A program made the translations under genes and the position numbers. A stretch of DNA of 45,302 nucleotides from CAYYMX01 sp964473045 (GTDB lineage Bacteria; Pseudomonadota; Alphaproteobacteria; Methylaequorales; Methylaequoraceae), in the NCBI GenBank assembly GCA_964473045.1, contig CAYYMX010000001.1, forward strand, positions 1 through 45,302, given 5' to 3'. This document shows, one piece after another, positions 16,881-25,894 of the stretch (its first letter is position 1; each line of letters opens with the position of its first letter). Below the pieces are notes generated by a model. It was given only the letters and a program-made list of their open reading frames with translations. It did not search any database and was not told the DNA's origin.

Positions 16881-18164
16881 ATGACAGAACAAGCTTTTTT
16901 TCAGAGTGGTTTAACTCAAACAGATCCTGCTATATTAAAAGCTATTGAGAGTGAATTTCATAGACAAAATGACCAAATTGAATTAATTGCATCAGAGAAC
17001 ATTGTGTCCAAAGCGGTTTTAGAAGCACAGGGTACAATTTTGACAAATAAATATGCTGAAGGTTATTCTGGAAAGAGATATTATGGTGGTTGCGAGCATG
17101 TTGATGTAGTTGAGGATTTGTGTATAGAAAGAATTAAAAAATTATTTAATGCGAAATTTGCAAATGTACAAGTTCACTCAGGATCACAAGCTAATCAGGC
17201 AGTTTTTTTAGCTTTGCTAAAGCCTGGAGATACTATTATGGGTATGTCGTTGGCTGCCGGGGGACACCTAACCCATGGAGCACCACCAAATGAGTCTGGC
17301 AAATGGTTTAATGCTTTACAGTATGGAGTGAGAAAAGAAGATGCTTTAATAGATTTTGATGAAGTAGAAAAGCTTGCTTTAGAAAATAAACCTAAACTTA
17401 TTATTGCTGGAGGTTCTGCTTATCCAAGAATAATTGATTTTAAAAAATTTAGAGATATTGCTGATAAAGTCGGAGCTATTTTTCTTGTTGATATGGCACA
17501 TTTTGCTGGTTTAGTAGCTACTGGATTTCATCCTAATCCCCTAGACTATGCAGATGTAGTGACATCAACTACTCATAAAACCCTTAGAGGTCCTAGAGGT
17601 GGGATAGTTTTGACCAACAACTCTGACAATGCAAAAAAAATTAATTCTGCTGTTTTTCCTGGGCTCCAAGGAGGCCCTTTAATGCATGTGATTTGTGCTA
17701 AGGCTGTTGCTTTTGGAGAAGCTTTAACACCTGAATTTAAAAAATATATTCAATCCGTTGTTGAAAATGCCAAAACGCTGGGTGAGGTGATGATTGATAG
17801 AGGGCTTGAAGTAGTTTCTGGTGGAACTGATACTCACCTAGTCTTAGTCGATTTAAGACCAAAAAAAATAACGGGAAAAGCGGCTGAGAAATCACTCGAA
17901 AACGCTGGAATTACATGCAATAAGAATGGAGTTCCTTTCGATCCTGAGAGTCCATTTGTTACTTCTGGGATCAGACTAGGTTCTCCAGCAGGTACTAGTA
18001 GAGGATTTGGTGTAGAAGAGTTTAGAACCATTGGAAATTTAATTGGGGATGTGCTGGATGGTCTTTCTAAAAATCCTGAAAATAACTCCTCCATTGAAAA
18101 TGATGTTAAAAGTAAAGTTAAATCGCTTTGTACTGGCTTTCCTATATATGGTTCTGTAATTTAA
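16881..18164 (+). CDS. glyA: Serine hydroxymethyltransferase
   Basis: SHMT interconverts serine and glycine with tetrahydrofolate one-carbon units. Motifs: LIASENIVSKAVLEAQG, NKYAEGYSGKRYYGGC, VHSGSQANQAVF, VDMAHFAGLVA, and the PLP lysine Lys233 in TSTTHKTLRGPRGG. Full length (427 aa). A strong Shine-Dalgarno GGGAG precedes the ATG. It provides the glycine-to-serine step that connects to the serine-glyoxylate aminotransferase operon at 6.8-8.0 kb. Confidence 0.98.
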   Translation: MTEQAFFQSGLTQTDPAILKAIESEFHRQNDQIELIASENIVSKAVLEAQGTILTNKYAEGYSGKRYYGGCEHVDVVEDLCIERIKKLFNAKFANVQVHSGSQANQAVFLALLKPGDTIMGMSLAAGGHLTHGAPPNESGKWFNALQYGVRKEDALIDFDEVEKLALENKPKLIIAGGSAYPRIIDFKKFRDIADKVGAIFLVDMAHFAGLVATGFHPNPLDYADVVTSTTHKTLRGPRGGIVLTNNSDNAKKINSAVFPGLQGGPLMHVICAKAVAFGEALTPEFKKYIQSVVENAKTLGEVMIDRGLEVVSGGTDTHLVLVDLRPKKITGKAAEKSLENAGITCNKNGVPFDPESPFVTSGIRLGSPAGTSRGFGVEEFRTIGNLIGDVLDGLSKNPENNSSIENDVKSKVKSLCTGFPIYGSVI

Positions 18165-18179
18165 ACTGAAGGGTGTGAT

Positions 18180-18641
18180 ATGCGTTGCCCATTTTGTGGA
18201 CACAATGGAACTGATGTCAAGGATTCGAGACCTTCTGATGATAACAGCTCCATAAGGAGAAGGAGAATGTGTCCAGCTTGTGCAGCAAGATTTACTACAT
18301 TTGAAAGGGTTCAGCTTCGAGAATTAATGGTTATAAAGAAAGATGATACTAGAACTGTTTTTGATAGAGAAAAGTTAGTAAGGTCAATAAGTATTTCCTG
18401 TAGAAAAAGACCTGTAAAACCTGAACAAATAGAGTTGGTAGTAAATAGTATTCAAAGAAGATTGGAAAGTTCAGGGGAAACAGAAATTCCAACAAAAGTT
18501 ATTGGAGAACTAGTTATGGATGCCCTAAAAGAACTTGATAGAGTTGCCTATCTTAGATTTGCTTCAGTTTATAAAGATTTTCAAGAAACCGATGATTTTA
18601 GAAAATTTATTGATAAAAACATAAATTTAAAAAATGATTAG
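18180..18641 (+). CDS. nrdR: Transcriptional repressor NrdR
   Basis: NrdR is an ATP/dATP-sensing repressor of ribonucleotide reductase genes. The N-terminal zinc ribbon has MRCPFCGH and CPACAARFTTFE, preceded by the RRRRM basic stretch; an ATP-cone domain follows (about residues 49-139, VIKKDDTRTVFDREKL onward). 153 residues, normal. It lies between glyA and ribD, a classical placement at the head of the riboflavin genes. No NrdR box was seen in the window. Confidence 0.97.
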   Translation: MRCPFCGHNGTDVKDSRPSDDNSSIRRRRMCPACAARFTTFERVQLRELMVIKKDDTRTVFDREKLVRSISISCRKRPVKPEQIELVVNSIQRRLESSGETEIPTKVIGELVMDALKELDRVAYLRFASVYKDFQETDDFRKFIDKNINLKND

Positions 18642-18644
18642 TAG

Positions 18645-19775
18645 GTGGAGTTTGATTTCAAATATATTCGTTTAGCTATATTTTTAGCGAGAAAAATTGT
18701 TGGTACCACATTTCCTAACCCAGCTGTTTTTTCTTTAGTAGTTGAATCAAACAAAGAATTAAAAGATCACAAAATAATTAATTTTGGGTATACCGCAATA
18801 ACTGGAAGACCACATGCTGAATCTTATGCATTAAAAGGTTTGAATTTCAAAAGTAAAAAAATTTATACTCTTTATTCGACTTTGGAGCCTTGTTGTCATG
18901 AAGGTAGGTCAGAATCTTGTGTTGACAAAATTTTAAGATCTAAAATAGATAGAGTTGTTTTTTCAATTCTTGATCCTGATCCAAGGGTAAATGGCAAGGG
19001 CATGAAAATTTTAAAAAAAAATGGGATAAAAGTTATTTCAGGTTTGTTGAAAAATGAAGCATTCAAATTGTACGAAGGATATTTTTTTAATAGAATACTT
19101 AAAAGACCAAAAGTGATCTTAAAATTGGCTAGCTCATTAGATGGGAAAATTTCTTTTAGAAAAGGTCAAAAGAGTAAAATAACAAATAATATGAGTGGTA
19201 CTTTTTTACATATTCTTAGATCAGAGGTTGATGCAATTTTAGTTGGGTCTAATACAGTTAGAGTAGATGATTGTATATTGAGTTCTAGGATTGAAAATTT
19301 AATAAATTTTTCACCTATAAGAATTGTTTTGAATAAAAATTTGGATTTAAATCTAAATTTAAGAGTTTTTAAAAATTGCAAAAAAACTAGAACAATTATT
19401 TTTTCTCAAGAAGTTAGTCAGAAAAAGATTAACTTATATAAAAAGAAGAATGTAGAAATTATTTCTCTAAAAAAAGACAAATATCATCTTAAATATATTT
19501 TACAAAAAATTGCTAAGCTTGGTATTAGTGACCTTTTGATTGAAGGTGGTGCAAAAATTTTTAGTTCTTTTATTAAAAACAACTTTTATGATCAAGTTTT
19601 AATTTTTAGAAGCAATTTTTTTGTTGGTCCTAGTGGAAAAGAATTACTTGATAATAAAGAACCATTTAATTTCCCAAAAAAAAAGTTTGTATTAAAAAAG
19701 ATGACAACTTTCAAAAATGATCAACTTGAAGTTTTTAATAATTCTAACCAAAATGATTCTTTCTTGGAGTATTGA
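18645..19775 (+). CDS. ribD: Bifunctional riboflavin deaminase/reductase
   Basis: RibD deaminates and then reduces the pyrimidine intermediate from GTP cyclohydrolase II. The N-terminal deaminase domain shows TTFPNPAVFSLVV, the zinc motif PHAES and LEPCCHEGRSESC. The C-terminal reductase domain starts near RPKVILKLASSLDGKIS and includes ILVGSNTVRVDD and LIEGGAKIFSSF. GTG start three bases after nrdR. The usual PNPxVG motif reads PNPAVF, a small departure. First of four consecutive riboflavin genes. Confidence 0.95.
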   Translation: MEFDFKYIRLAIFLARKIVGTTFPNPAVFSLVVESNKELKDHKIINFGYTAITGRPHAESYALKGLNFKSKKIYTLYSTLEPCCHEGRSESCVDKILRSKIDRVVFSILDPDPRVNGKGMKILKKNGIKVISGLLKNEAFKLYEGYFFNRILKRPKVILKLASSLDGKISFRKGQKSKITNNMSGTFLHILRSEVDAILVGSNTVRVDDCILSSRIENLINFSPIRIVLNKNLDLNLNLRVFKNCKKTRTIIFSQEVSQKKINLYKKKNVEIISLKKDKYHLKYILQKIAKLGISDLLIEGGAKIFSSFIKNNFYDQVLIFRSNFFVGPSGKELLDNKEPFNFPKKKFVLKKMTTFKNDQLEVFNNSNQNDSFLEY

Positions 19776-19777
19776 AT

Positions 19778-20353
19778 ATGTTTTCTGGCATAATTCAAAC
19801 CATTGGTAAAATTAAAAAAATTGATAGAAAAAATAAAATATTAATTGTTAATTCTAATTTTAAAAATTTGTCATTAGGCGAATCAATTAGTTGTTCAGGT
19901 ATTTGTTTGACAATCAGTAAGATTCAAAAAGATTGTTTTTTTTGTAATGTATCTACTGAAACCATTGATAAAACAAATCTAATATCTAAAAGAGTTGGAA
20001 ATGAATTAAACCTTGAGAGATCACTTAAAATGAATGACCCAATAAGTGGTCATTTAGTTTTTGGTCATGTCGACGGCACCTCAATAGTTAATGATGTTAA
20101 CTATGTTGGTGATTCTTGGGTAATATCTTTCAGTGCAAAAAAAAAAATAACTAAATTTTTAATTTCAAAATGCTCAATTTCGCTTGATGGAATTTCTTTA
20201 ACTGTTAATGGAGTTAATGAGGAAGGTTTTGATGTGACTATAATCCCTCATACTTGGAAAAATACAACTTTGAAAAATGTTAAGATAGGAAGTGCTTTGA
20301 ATACTGAAATTGATATGTTAGCTAGATATACTTTTAGAGCTTTAAAAAAATGA
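19778..20353 (+). CDS. ribE: Riboflavin synthase, alpha subunit
   Basis: This enzyme dismutates two 6,7-dimethyl-8-ribityllumazine molecules to riboflavin. The protein begins with the canonical MFSGIIQTIG and has two lumazine-binding barrels; the second carries GHVDGTSIV and GISLTVNGV. I chose ATG 19778 because GGAG at 19766-19769 is eight bases upstream; an in-frame TTG at 19772 is only two bases from it. The ATG of the next gene overlaps this stop (ATGA). Confidence 0.96.
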   Translation: MFSGIIQTIGKIKKIDRKNKILIVNSNFKNLSLGESISCSGICLTISKIQKDCFFCNVSTETIDKTNLISKRVGNELNLERSLKMNDPISGHLVFGHVDGTSIVNDVNYVGDSWVISFSAKKKITKFLISKCSISLDGISLTVNGVNEEGFDVTIIPHTWKNTTLKNVKIGSALNTEIDMLARYTFRALKK

Positions 20354-21423
20354 AAACTTTTTTGTCACCAATAAATAAAATTTTAAAAGACCTTTCTAGT
20401 GGGAAGATGGTTGTAATTGTTGACGATGAGAATAGGGAAAATGAAGGAGACCTTATATTTTGTGCTGAAAATGTTTCTGCGGAAAAAATTAATTTCATGG
20501 CTAAATATGCAAGAGGATTAATATGCCTTGCCTTAGATAAAAGAAGGGTAGAAAAACTTAATTTAAAGTTAATGTCCGAAAGTAATCAAAGCAGACATAA
20601 AACAGCATTTACTATTTCTATTGAGTCCAAATCAGGTGTTACCACGGGTATAAGTGCAAAAGATAGAGCTAAAACAATAAAAGTAGCAGTTTCATCAAAA
20701 GCAAGGCCATCCGACATTGTTAGTCCAGGGCATATTTTTCCGCTTCTTGCAAAAGATGGAGGTGTTCTAGCTAGAGCAGGACATACAGAAGCTGCTGTTG
20801 ATTTATCGAGATTAGCTTTAGCCAAACCATTTGGAGTGATTTGTGAAATCATGAATGATGATGGAACAATGGCAAGATATGATGATTTGGTAAAATTTTG
20901 CAAAAAGCACAAATTAAAAATGTCATCAATAAAAGATTTGATAGAACACAGATTAAAAAAAGAAAAATTTGTAAAATGCATAAAATCAGACAATATTGTT
21001 TTGGGAAAGTCTAAGAAATTTAGGATACATATTTATAAAAACCTGATTGATGATACTGAACATTTGGCACTTGTTAAAGGAAAGATTTACAAAAATAAAG
21101 TTACTTATGTTAGAGTTCACAGCATAAATTTTTTTTCAGATCTGTTAGACGCTCATAATAGAGATCTTGAAAAAGCAATTGATATGATTTCAAAATTAGA
21201 TAGGGGAGTGATTGTTTTAATAAGGAACCCTAAAAAAGAATTGAAAAAGAGAGAGAACATTAAACTTAGAAAAAATATTATTCTTAAAGAATATGGAGTT
21301 GGTGCACAAATCCTTGTTGATTTAGGTGTCAAAAAAATAACTTTGTTGACGAAAACTTCTAAAAATATAATTGGGATTGATGGATTTGGTTTGCAAATAT
21401 TGGGAATAAAAAAGTTTATATGA
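20350..21423 (+). CDS. ribB: 3,4-dihydroxy-2-butanone 4-phosphate synthase with degenerate GTP-cyclohydrolase-II-like domain (RibBX type)
   Basis: The N-terminal domain (about residues 1-205) is RibB, which makes dihydroxybutanone phosphate from ribulose 5-phosphate: DDENRENEGDL, ARGLICLAL, SGVTTGISAKDRA, PGHIFPL, RAGHTEAAVDL and CEIMNDDGTMAR are all present. The C-terminal part (about 220-357) aligns with RibA by VRVHS and AQILVDLGVKKITLLT. It lacks the zinc cysteines (the usual C-x2-C-x-C region reads FFSDLLDAHNRDLEKA) and the YLRQEGRGIGL motif (here LIRNPKKELKKRE). This matches the RibBX variant known in Proteobacteria, in which domain X does not act as GTP cyclohydrolase II. A separate ribA is therefore expected elsewhere. 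Confidence 0.92.
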   Translation: MKTFLSPINKILKDLSSGKMVVIVDDENRENEGDLIFCAENVSAEKINFMAKYARGLICLALDKRRVEKLNLKLMSESNQSRHKTAFTISIESKSGVTTGISAKDRAKTIKVAVSSKARPSDIVSPGHIFPLLAKDGGVLARAGHTEAAVDLSRLALAKPFGVICEIMNDDGTMARYDDLVKFCKKHKLKMSSIKDLIEHRLKKEKFVKCIKSDNIVLGKSKKFRIHIYKNLIDDTEHLALVKGKIYKNKVTYVRVHSINFFSDLLDAHNRDLEKAIDMISKLDRGVIVLIRNPKKELKKRENIKLRKNIILKEYGVGAQILVDLGVKKITLLTKTSKNIIGIDGFGLQILGIKKFI

Positions 21424-21833
21424 AAAAAAGTAATTTATTAATAATAATTTCAAATTTTTATCCTGAAATTTCTGACAATTTACTAATGGGTTGTGAAAAA
21501 GTTTTGAAGGAAGAAAGTTTCTCCTATGAAAAAGTTTCTGTTGATGGATCTTTGGAAATTCCTTTTATACTTCAAAAATTTAAAGATAGGTATGAAGGTT
21601 TTGTGATTTTGGGTTGTATAATAAAGGGTGAAACAGATCATTATAATGTTGTAAAAGACATTACTTTTAATCAGATTTATAAACTTGCATACGAAAACAA
21701 ATTACCTCTTGGTTCTGCATTGTTAACCGTTGATAATTATGATCAAGCCCTCCAAAGATCGAAAGTTAATGGGAAAAACCTTGGTTCTAAAGCTGCAAAA
21801 GTTTGCATAAATTTAATAAAATTAATGAAATGA
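21420..21833 (+). CDS. ribH: 6,7-dimethyl-8-ribityllumazine synthase
   Basis: RibH condenses the RibD product with dihydroxybutanone phosphate. The 137-residue protein shows NFYPEISDNLLMG, VDGSLEIPF, LGCIIKGETDHYNVV with the active-site His, and LPLGSALLTVDN. It overlaps ribB by four bases upstream and nusB by four bases downstream (ATGA at both ends), so the rib genes and nusB are translationally coupled. Confidence 0.96.
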   Translation: MKKSNLLIIISNFYPEISDNLLMGCEKVLKEESFSYEKVSVDGSLEIPFILQKFKDRYEGFVILGCIIKGETDHYNVVKDITFNQIYKLAYENKLPLGSALLTVDNYDQALQRSKVNGKNLGSKAAKVCINLIKLMK

Positions 21834-22291
21834 GAAAAAATCTAACACGTAAATCTCTAGGCAGATATGTTGCTGTCCAGGCAATATATAATTTACTTTG
21901 TCTGAAATCAAGTAAGGATGAAATTCTTAGTCATTTTTTATCAGAAAGAGACTTTAAATTAGAATTAGACTTTGGGTTCTACATAAAAAATAGAAATTTT
22001 GATAAAATTTTTTTTACTAATATTGTTAATGCATATGATGTCAGATGTGATTTTATTGAAAAACTAATAGTTGAGAACTTAGATAAAAAGTGGACCTTAA
22101 TGAGAATACCTATTGTTCTAAGTGCCATTCTTAAAGTCGCTGTTTCTGAAATGATAATATCCCCCAAAACATCTATTGGGGTATTGGCAACTGAATACAT
22201 ATTTTTAACGGAGTCATTTTTTTCTAAAAAAGAAAGTTCCTTTGTAAATGCTATATTGCAAAAAATTTATTTAATTCTAAAAAATGAATAA
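21830..22291 (+). CDS. nusB: Transcription antitermination factor NusB
   Basis: NusB binds boxA of rRNA leaders with NusE (S10) in antitermination. The N terminus RKSLGRYVAVQAIYNLL and the C-terminal segment EYIFLTESFF...SSFVNAILQKI match the all-helical family. ATG 21830 overlaps the ribH stop; the longer open frame from TTG 21803 lies within ribH. 153 residues. The ribH-nusB-thiL order is widely conserved. Confidence 0.93.
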   Translation: MRKNLTRKSLGRYVAVQAIYNLLCLKSSKDEILSHFLSERDFKLELDFGFYIKNRNFDKIFFTNIVNAYDVRCDFIEKLIVENLDKKWTLMRIPIVLSAILKVAVSEMIISPKTSIGVLATEYIFLTESFFSKKESSFVNAILQKIYLILKNE

Positions 22292-22294
22292 TTG

Positions 22295-23257
22295 ATGACA
22301 AATAAAAATAAAGAATTTGAATTGATAAAAAAGTTTTTTTTGCCATTAGCTAAAAATCAAGAATCTTTAAACTTGTCAAACGATGCTGCAATAATAAAAT
22401 TAGAAAAACAAAATTTAGTTGTTTCAACTGATATGATTATAGAAGGTCAGCATTTTGAAAAAAAAACTGACCCAACTCTAATAGCTAAAAAACTTCTTAG
22501 AGTGAATTTGTCTGATTTAGCTGCAATGGGTGCTAAACCTTATGGATATCTTTTAAATCTTGCCATTCCACCAAAGAATTTAAACTTTTGGTTAAATAAA
22601 TTTACTCAAGGTTTAAAAGAGGACCAAAAAGAATTTGGTCTGAGTCTGTTTGGGGGAGATCTATGTAGGTCCTCAAAAATACACTTATCAGCAACAATTT
22701 TCGGCAAAGTTAAGGAAAAAGTTCACAAAATTAATTCAGCAAAAAAAGGTTCAGAGATTTTTGTTTCTGGGTATATAGGTGATGCGTCCATAGCCCATAG
22801 TTTTTCCAAGAAAAACCTTAAACTTAAACAAAACTTTAAAAATTATTTTTTGAAAAGGCTTTTGATTCCTGAGCCAAAGATTAAATTGGGTTTAAAACTT
22901 CTAAATTTTGCTGAATTTTGTACAGATTTGTCTGATGGTTTAATTGGAGACTTAGAAAAAGTTTGTGATTCATCTGGATTGTGCGCAAATATTTTTTTTG
23001 ATCAAATTCCTTTGTCAAATGCTACGAAAGAAATATTAAAAAGATTTGGTAATAGAAAAAAAATTTGGGAAACTATTTTGTGTGGTGGTGATGATTATGA
23101 ATTGATTTTTTCTTTAGATCCAATTAGTTCTAAAAAATTAAAAAAAGAAATTAAAATTTATAATATTGGTTTCTTTTCTGAAGGTAGGGGAGTTAAAATT
23201 TTTGATTATAATAAAAGATTGATAAACTTCAGAAAAGATGGTTTTAGCCATTTTTAA
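22295..23257 (+). CDS. thiL: Thiamine-monophosphate kinase
   Basis: ThiL phosphorylates thiamine monophosphate to thiamine diphosphate. The PurM/ThiL fold is shown by NLSNDAAII, VVSTDMIIEGQHF with metal-binding Asp, RVNLSDLAAMGAKP, GLSLFGGDLCRSSK, FCTDLSDGLIGDL and LCGGDDYELIF. ATG 22295 is used; a TTG directly before it is also in frame. 320 residues. Confidence 0.96.
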   Translation: MTNKNKEFELIKKFFLPLAKNQESLNLSNDAAIIKLEKQNLVVSTDMIIEGQHFEKKTDPTLIAKKLLRVNLSDLAAMGAKPYGYLLNLAIPPKNLNFWLNKFTQGLKEDQKEFGLSLFGGDLCRSSKIHLSATIFGKVKEKVHKINSAKKGSEIFVSGYIGDASIAHSFSKKNLKLKQNFKNYFLKRLLIPEPKIKLGLKLLNFAEFCTDLSDGLIGDLEKVCDSSGLCANIFFDQIPLSNATKEILKRFGNRKKIWETILCGGDDYELIFSLDPISSKKLKKEIKIYNIGFFSEGRGVKIFDYNKRLINFRKDGFSHF

Positions 23258-23264
23258 TTTTTGA

Positions 23265-23292
23265 TTGAACAAGTATACTGGTATGATATAGA
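23265..23292 (+). promoter_or_regulatory. Candidate sigma-70 promoter of hppA
   Basis: TTGAAC (23265-23270) and TATAGA (23287-23292) are separated by 16 bases in the 59-base gap between thiL and hppA. Transcription would start near 23299, about 18 bases before the ATG. It is the only plausible pair I found there; such pairs arise by chance in AT-rich DNA. Confidence 0.35.
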
Positions 23293-23316
23293 ATCCTATT
23301 ATAGTTTGGCCCTCAT

Positions 23317-25413
23317 ATGATTATAGAATTTTTAATTGTATTTATCTGTTCAATTTTATCACTAGTTTATGGTGTTATAGCTGTTAAACAAATACTTTCA
23401 GCACCTCAAGGTTCTGAGAAAATGATAGAGATTTCAGCTGCTATCCAAGAAGGAGCTCAAGCATATTTGAATAGGCAGTATATTACAATCGCAATTGTTG
23501 GAATTTTGATTGCCTCTCTATTGTACGTAGTTTTTAGTAGCCAATATGTAGCAATTGGTTTTATAATTGGTGCTTTTTTATCAGGTTTAGCAGGTTATAT
23601 TGGAATGTTTGTTTCAGTTCGAGCTAATGTAAGAACTACACAAGCTGCAACTGAAGGGCTTCAACAAGCACTTGATATTTCCTTTAAATCAGGTGCTATA
23701 ACAGGCTTTTTTGTTGTAGGGTTTGGTTTGTTAGGTTTGATTGTTTATTACTGGTTTTTATGCAACGAATTCGGAATCCTTGGTGGAAGAGAAATAATTG
23801 AACCGATGGTTGCTCTTAGCTTTGGTGCCTCCTTGATATCAATTTTTGCGAGACTTGGTGGTGGAATTTTTACAAAGGGAGCTGATGTAGGTGCTGATCT
23901 GGTTGGAAAGATAGAAGCTGGGATTCCTGAAGATGATCCTAGAAACCCTGCCGTTATTGCAGATAATGTTGGTGACAATGTTGGTGATTGTGCCGGCATG
24001 GCAGCTGATCTTTTTGAAACTTATGCAGTGACTATTGTTGGTACTATGGTTTTAGGTCTAATTCTTTTTACCGGAGTAGATCAACAAATATTTATGATGT
24101 TTCCACTCTTGATTGCCGGTCTGTGTATTGTATCCTCTTTAATAGGTAGTTTTTATGTAAAGCTTGGTGATTCTGATGATATTATGTGGGCTCTATACAA
24201 GGGGCTAGGAATTACTGGAATTATATCAGTAATCTTGATTTTTTTTCTTATTCATCTCTATATAGGAATAGATCAAGTAATTATAAACAATGATTTATTT
24301 ATTGAATCTTTTTCTGGTATTGATCTCTTCTACTGTTCAGTAATTGGTCTATCTGTTACTGGTTTACTAGTGTGGATTACGGAATACTATACTAGTACAA
24401 AGTTTGCTCCAGTTAAGTCTGTAGCAGATTCTTCACAGTCTGGACATGCTACCAATATAATTCAAGGTCTAGCAGTTTCAATGCAATCAACGACTTTACC
24501 AACTATTGTGATTATTCTTGGAATTATTTTTTCATACAAGTTTGCAGGTTTATATGGCATCTCCATTGCGGCTACAACAATGCTTGCTCTTGCAGGTATG
24601 ATTGTGGCGCTAGATGCGTATGGTCCAGTGACTGATAATGCAGGAGGTATTGCAGAAATGGCAAATTTACCTAGTGAAGTTAGAAAGACAACAGATGCTC
24701 TTGATGCAGTTGGCAATACAACGAAAGCTGTGACTAAGGGTTATGCAATAGGTTCTGCTGGACTTGCTTCACTTGTTCTTTTTGGAGCTTATACCCAAGA
24801 TCTAAAATATTATTTTCCACATTTGGATGTTAAATTCTCTCTTGAGGATCCTTTTGTTGTTATAGGACTATTGATTGGCGGAATGCTTCCTTATCTTTTT
24901 GGTTCAATGGGTATGACAGCTGTTGGGAAGACAGCACAGAAGATTGTCAATGAAGTAAGGCGTCAATTTAGAGAAAACAAGGGTATAATGACAGGAAGTT
25001 CAAAACCAGAGTATGGAAAAGCGGTTGATATTTTAACAAAAGGAGCAATTAATGCTATGATTATGCCTTCTTTGTTACCAGTCTTGGCTCCTTTTGCTAC
25101 TTACTTTATAATATTATTAATTACAGGTGATTCTGCTTCTGCATTTACCACTCTTGGAGCTATGCTTTTAGGAACAATTGTAACAGGATTGTTTGTGGCA
25201 ATTTCTATGACTTCTGGCGGAGGAGCTTGGGATAATGCAAAAAAATACATCGAGGACGGAAATTATGGCGGAAAGAATTCTGATGCTCATAAAGCTGCGG
25301 TTACGGGCGACACAGTTGGAGATCCGTATAAAGATACTGCTGGTCCAGCTATAAATCCTATGATAAAAATCGTGAATATTGTTTCAATTTTATTATTGGC
25401 TATATTATCCTAA
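23317..25413 (+). CDS. hppA: Membrane-bound proton-translocating pyrophosphatase, K+-independent type
   Basis: HppA hydrolyses cytoplasmic pyrophosphate and pumps H+ across the inner membrane. The 698-residue protein is strongly hydrophobic with many membrane helices. Substrate-site motifs are present: DVGADLVGKIEAGIPEDDPR, DNVGDNVGDCAGMAADLFE and the C-terminal GDTVGDPYKDTAGPA. The segment GNTTKAVTKGYAIGSAGLA has Lys and Thr where K+-dependent enzymes have Ala and Gly/Ala, the known marker of the K+-independent class. The gene lies after thiL, as in many alphaproteobacteria. With the PPi-type phosphofructokinase at 34.4-35.6 kb it suggests pyrophosphate-based energy use. Confidence 0.97.
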   Translation: MIIEFLIVFICSILSLVYGVIAVKQILSAPQGSEKMIEISAAIQEGAQAYLNRQYITIAIVGILIASLLYVVFSSQYVAIGFIIGAFLSGLAGYIGMFVSVRANVRTTQAATEGLQQALDISFKSGAITGFFVVGFGLLGLIVYYWFLCNEFGILGGREIIEPMVALSFGASLISIFARLGGGIFTKGADVGADLVGKIEAGIPEDDPRNPAVIADNVGDNVGDCAGMAADLFETYAVTIVGTMVLGLILFTGVDQQIFMMFPLLIAGLCIVSSLIGSFYVKLGDSDDIMWALYKGLGITGIISVILIFFLIHLYIGIDQVIINNDLFIESFSGIDLFYCSVIGLSVTGLLVWITEYYTSTKFAPVKSVADSSQSGHATNIIQGLAVSMQSTTLPTIVIILGIIFSYKFAGLYGISIAATTMLALAGMIVALDAYGPVTDNAGGIAEMANLPSEVRKTTDALDAVGNTTKAVTKGYAIGSAGLASLVLFGAYTQDLKYYFPHLDVKFSLEDPFVVIGLLIGGMLPYLFGSMGMTAVGKTAQKIVNEVRRQFRENKGIMTGSSKPEYGKAVDILTKGAINAMIMPSLLPVLAPFATYFIILLITGDSASAFTTLGAMLLGTIVTGLFVAISMTSGGGAWDNAKKYIEDGNYGGKNSDAHKAAVTGDTVGDPYKDTAGPAINPMIKIVNIVSILLLAILS

Positions 25414-25414
25414 T

Positions 25415-25882
25415 TTAGTCATCTGCTCTTCCACTACCTATAATAGGACCTCCTCTTCTCATGCCTGGAACCCCAATATTCCCTAAGATTTGTTTGAATA
25501 TATTTGGCTTGCGGCTAATAGCTTTTGTTTCAAGCGAAGACATATCAAAATTTTCTGTTTGGTTTTTATCGTAGTAGTATATTTTTTTAAGAATGTTAGA
25601 TTTGTCAAATTTTAATTCAACAACAATTTGTTCTTTTAGGTTTGGTTTTAGAAATGCAACCTTTGTATTGACTGATCCAAAGTAATAAAAAGAGTTGTCT
25701 CCTAGGGTTCCTTTAAAAGATGGATCACCCAAAATTTTCGAAACAGATGATTTGTCGTCTTTTCCAACTTTTAATATTGAGAAAATATCTGGATCTGGCA
25801 AATTTCCGTGAATCATTTTTTTGTTTATACAAGAACTTAAAAAAGATATCATTAGTGTGAAAGAAATTAGTCTTAAAAACAT
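25415..25882 (-). CDS. bamE: Outer membrane assembly lipoprotein BamE (SmpA/OmlA)
   Basis: BamE is an outer-membrane lipoprotein of the BAM complex that inserts beta-barrel proteins. From ATG 25882 the protein has a lipoprotein signal peptide with lipobox LSSC (Cys18), then the SmpA/OmlA pattern: ILKVGKDDKSSVSKILGDPS, DNSFYYFGS and the strand region ILKKIYYYDKN. A longer open frame to 25942 exists but would overlap the divergent gene and displace the signal peptide. The C terminus is a Gly/Pro/Arg-rich tail. It converges with hppA, one base apart. Confidence 0.88.
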   Translation of the reverse strand: MFLRLISFTLMISFLSSCINKKMIHGNLPDPDIFSILKVGKDDKSSVSKILGDPSFKGTLGDNSFYYFGSVNTKVAFLKPNLKEQIVVELKFDKSNILKKIYYYDKNQTENFDMSSLETKAISRKPNIFKQILGNIGVPGMRRGGPIIGSGRADD

Positions 25883-25894
25883 ATCATTTAAAAA

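Noticed and set aside
18642..18644. FMN riboswitch ahead of the riboflavin genes
   Set aside because: nrdR and ribD are three bases apart and the other rib genes overlap or abut, leaving no room for an aptamer.
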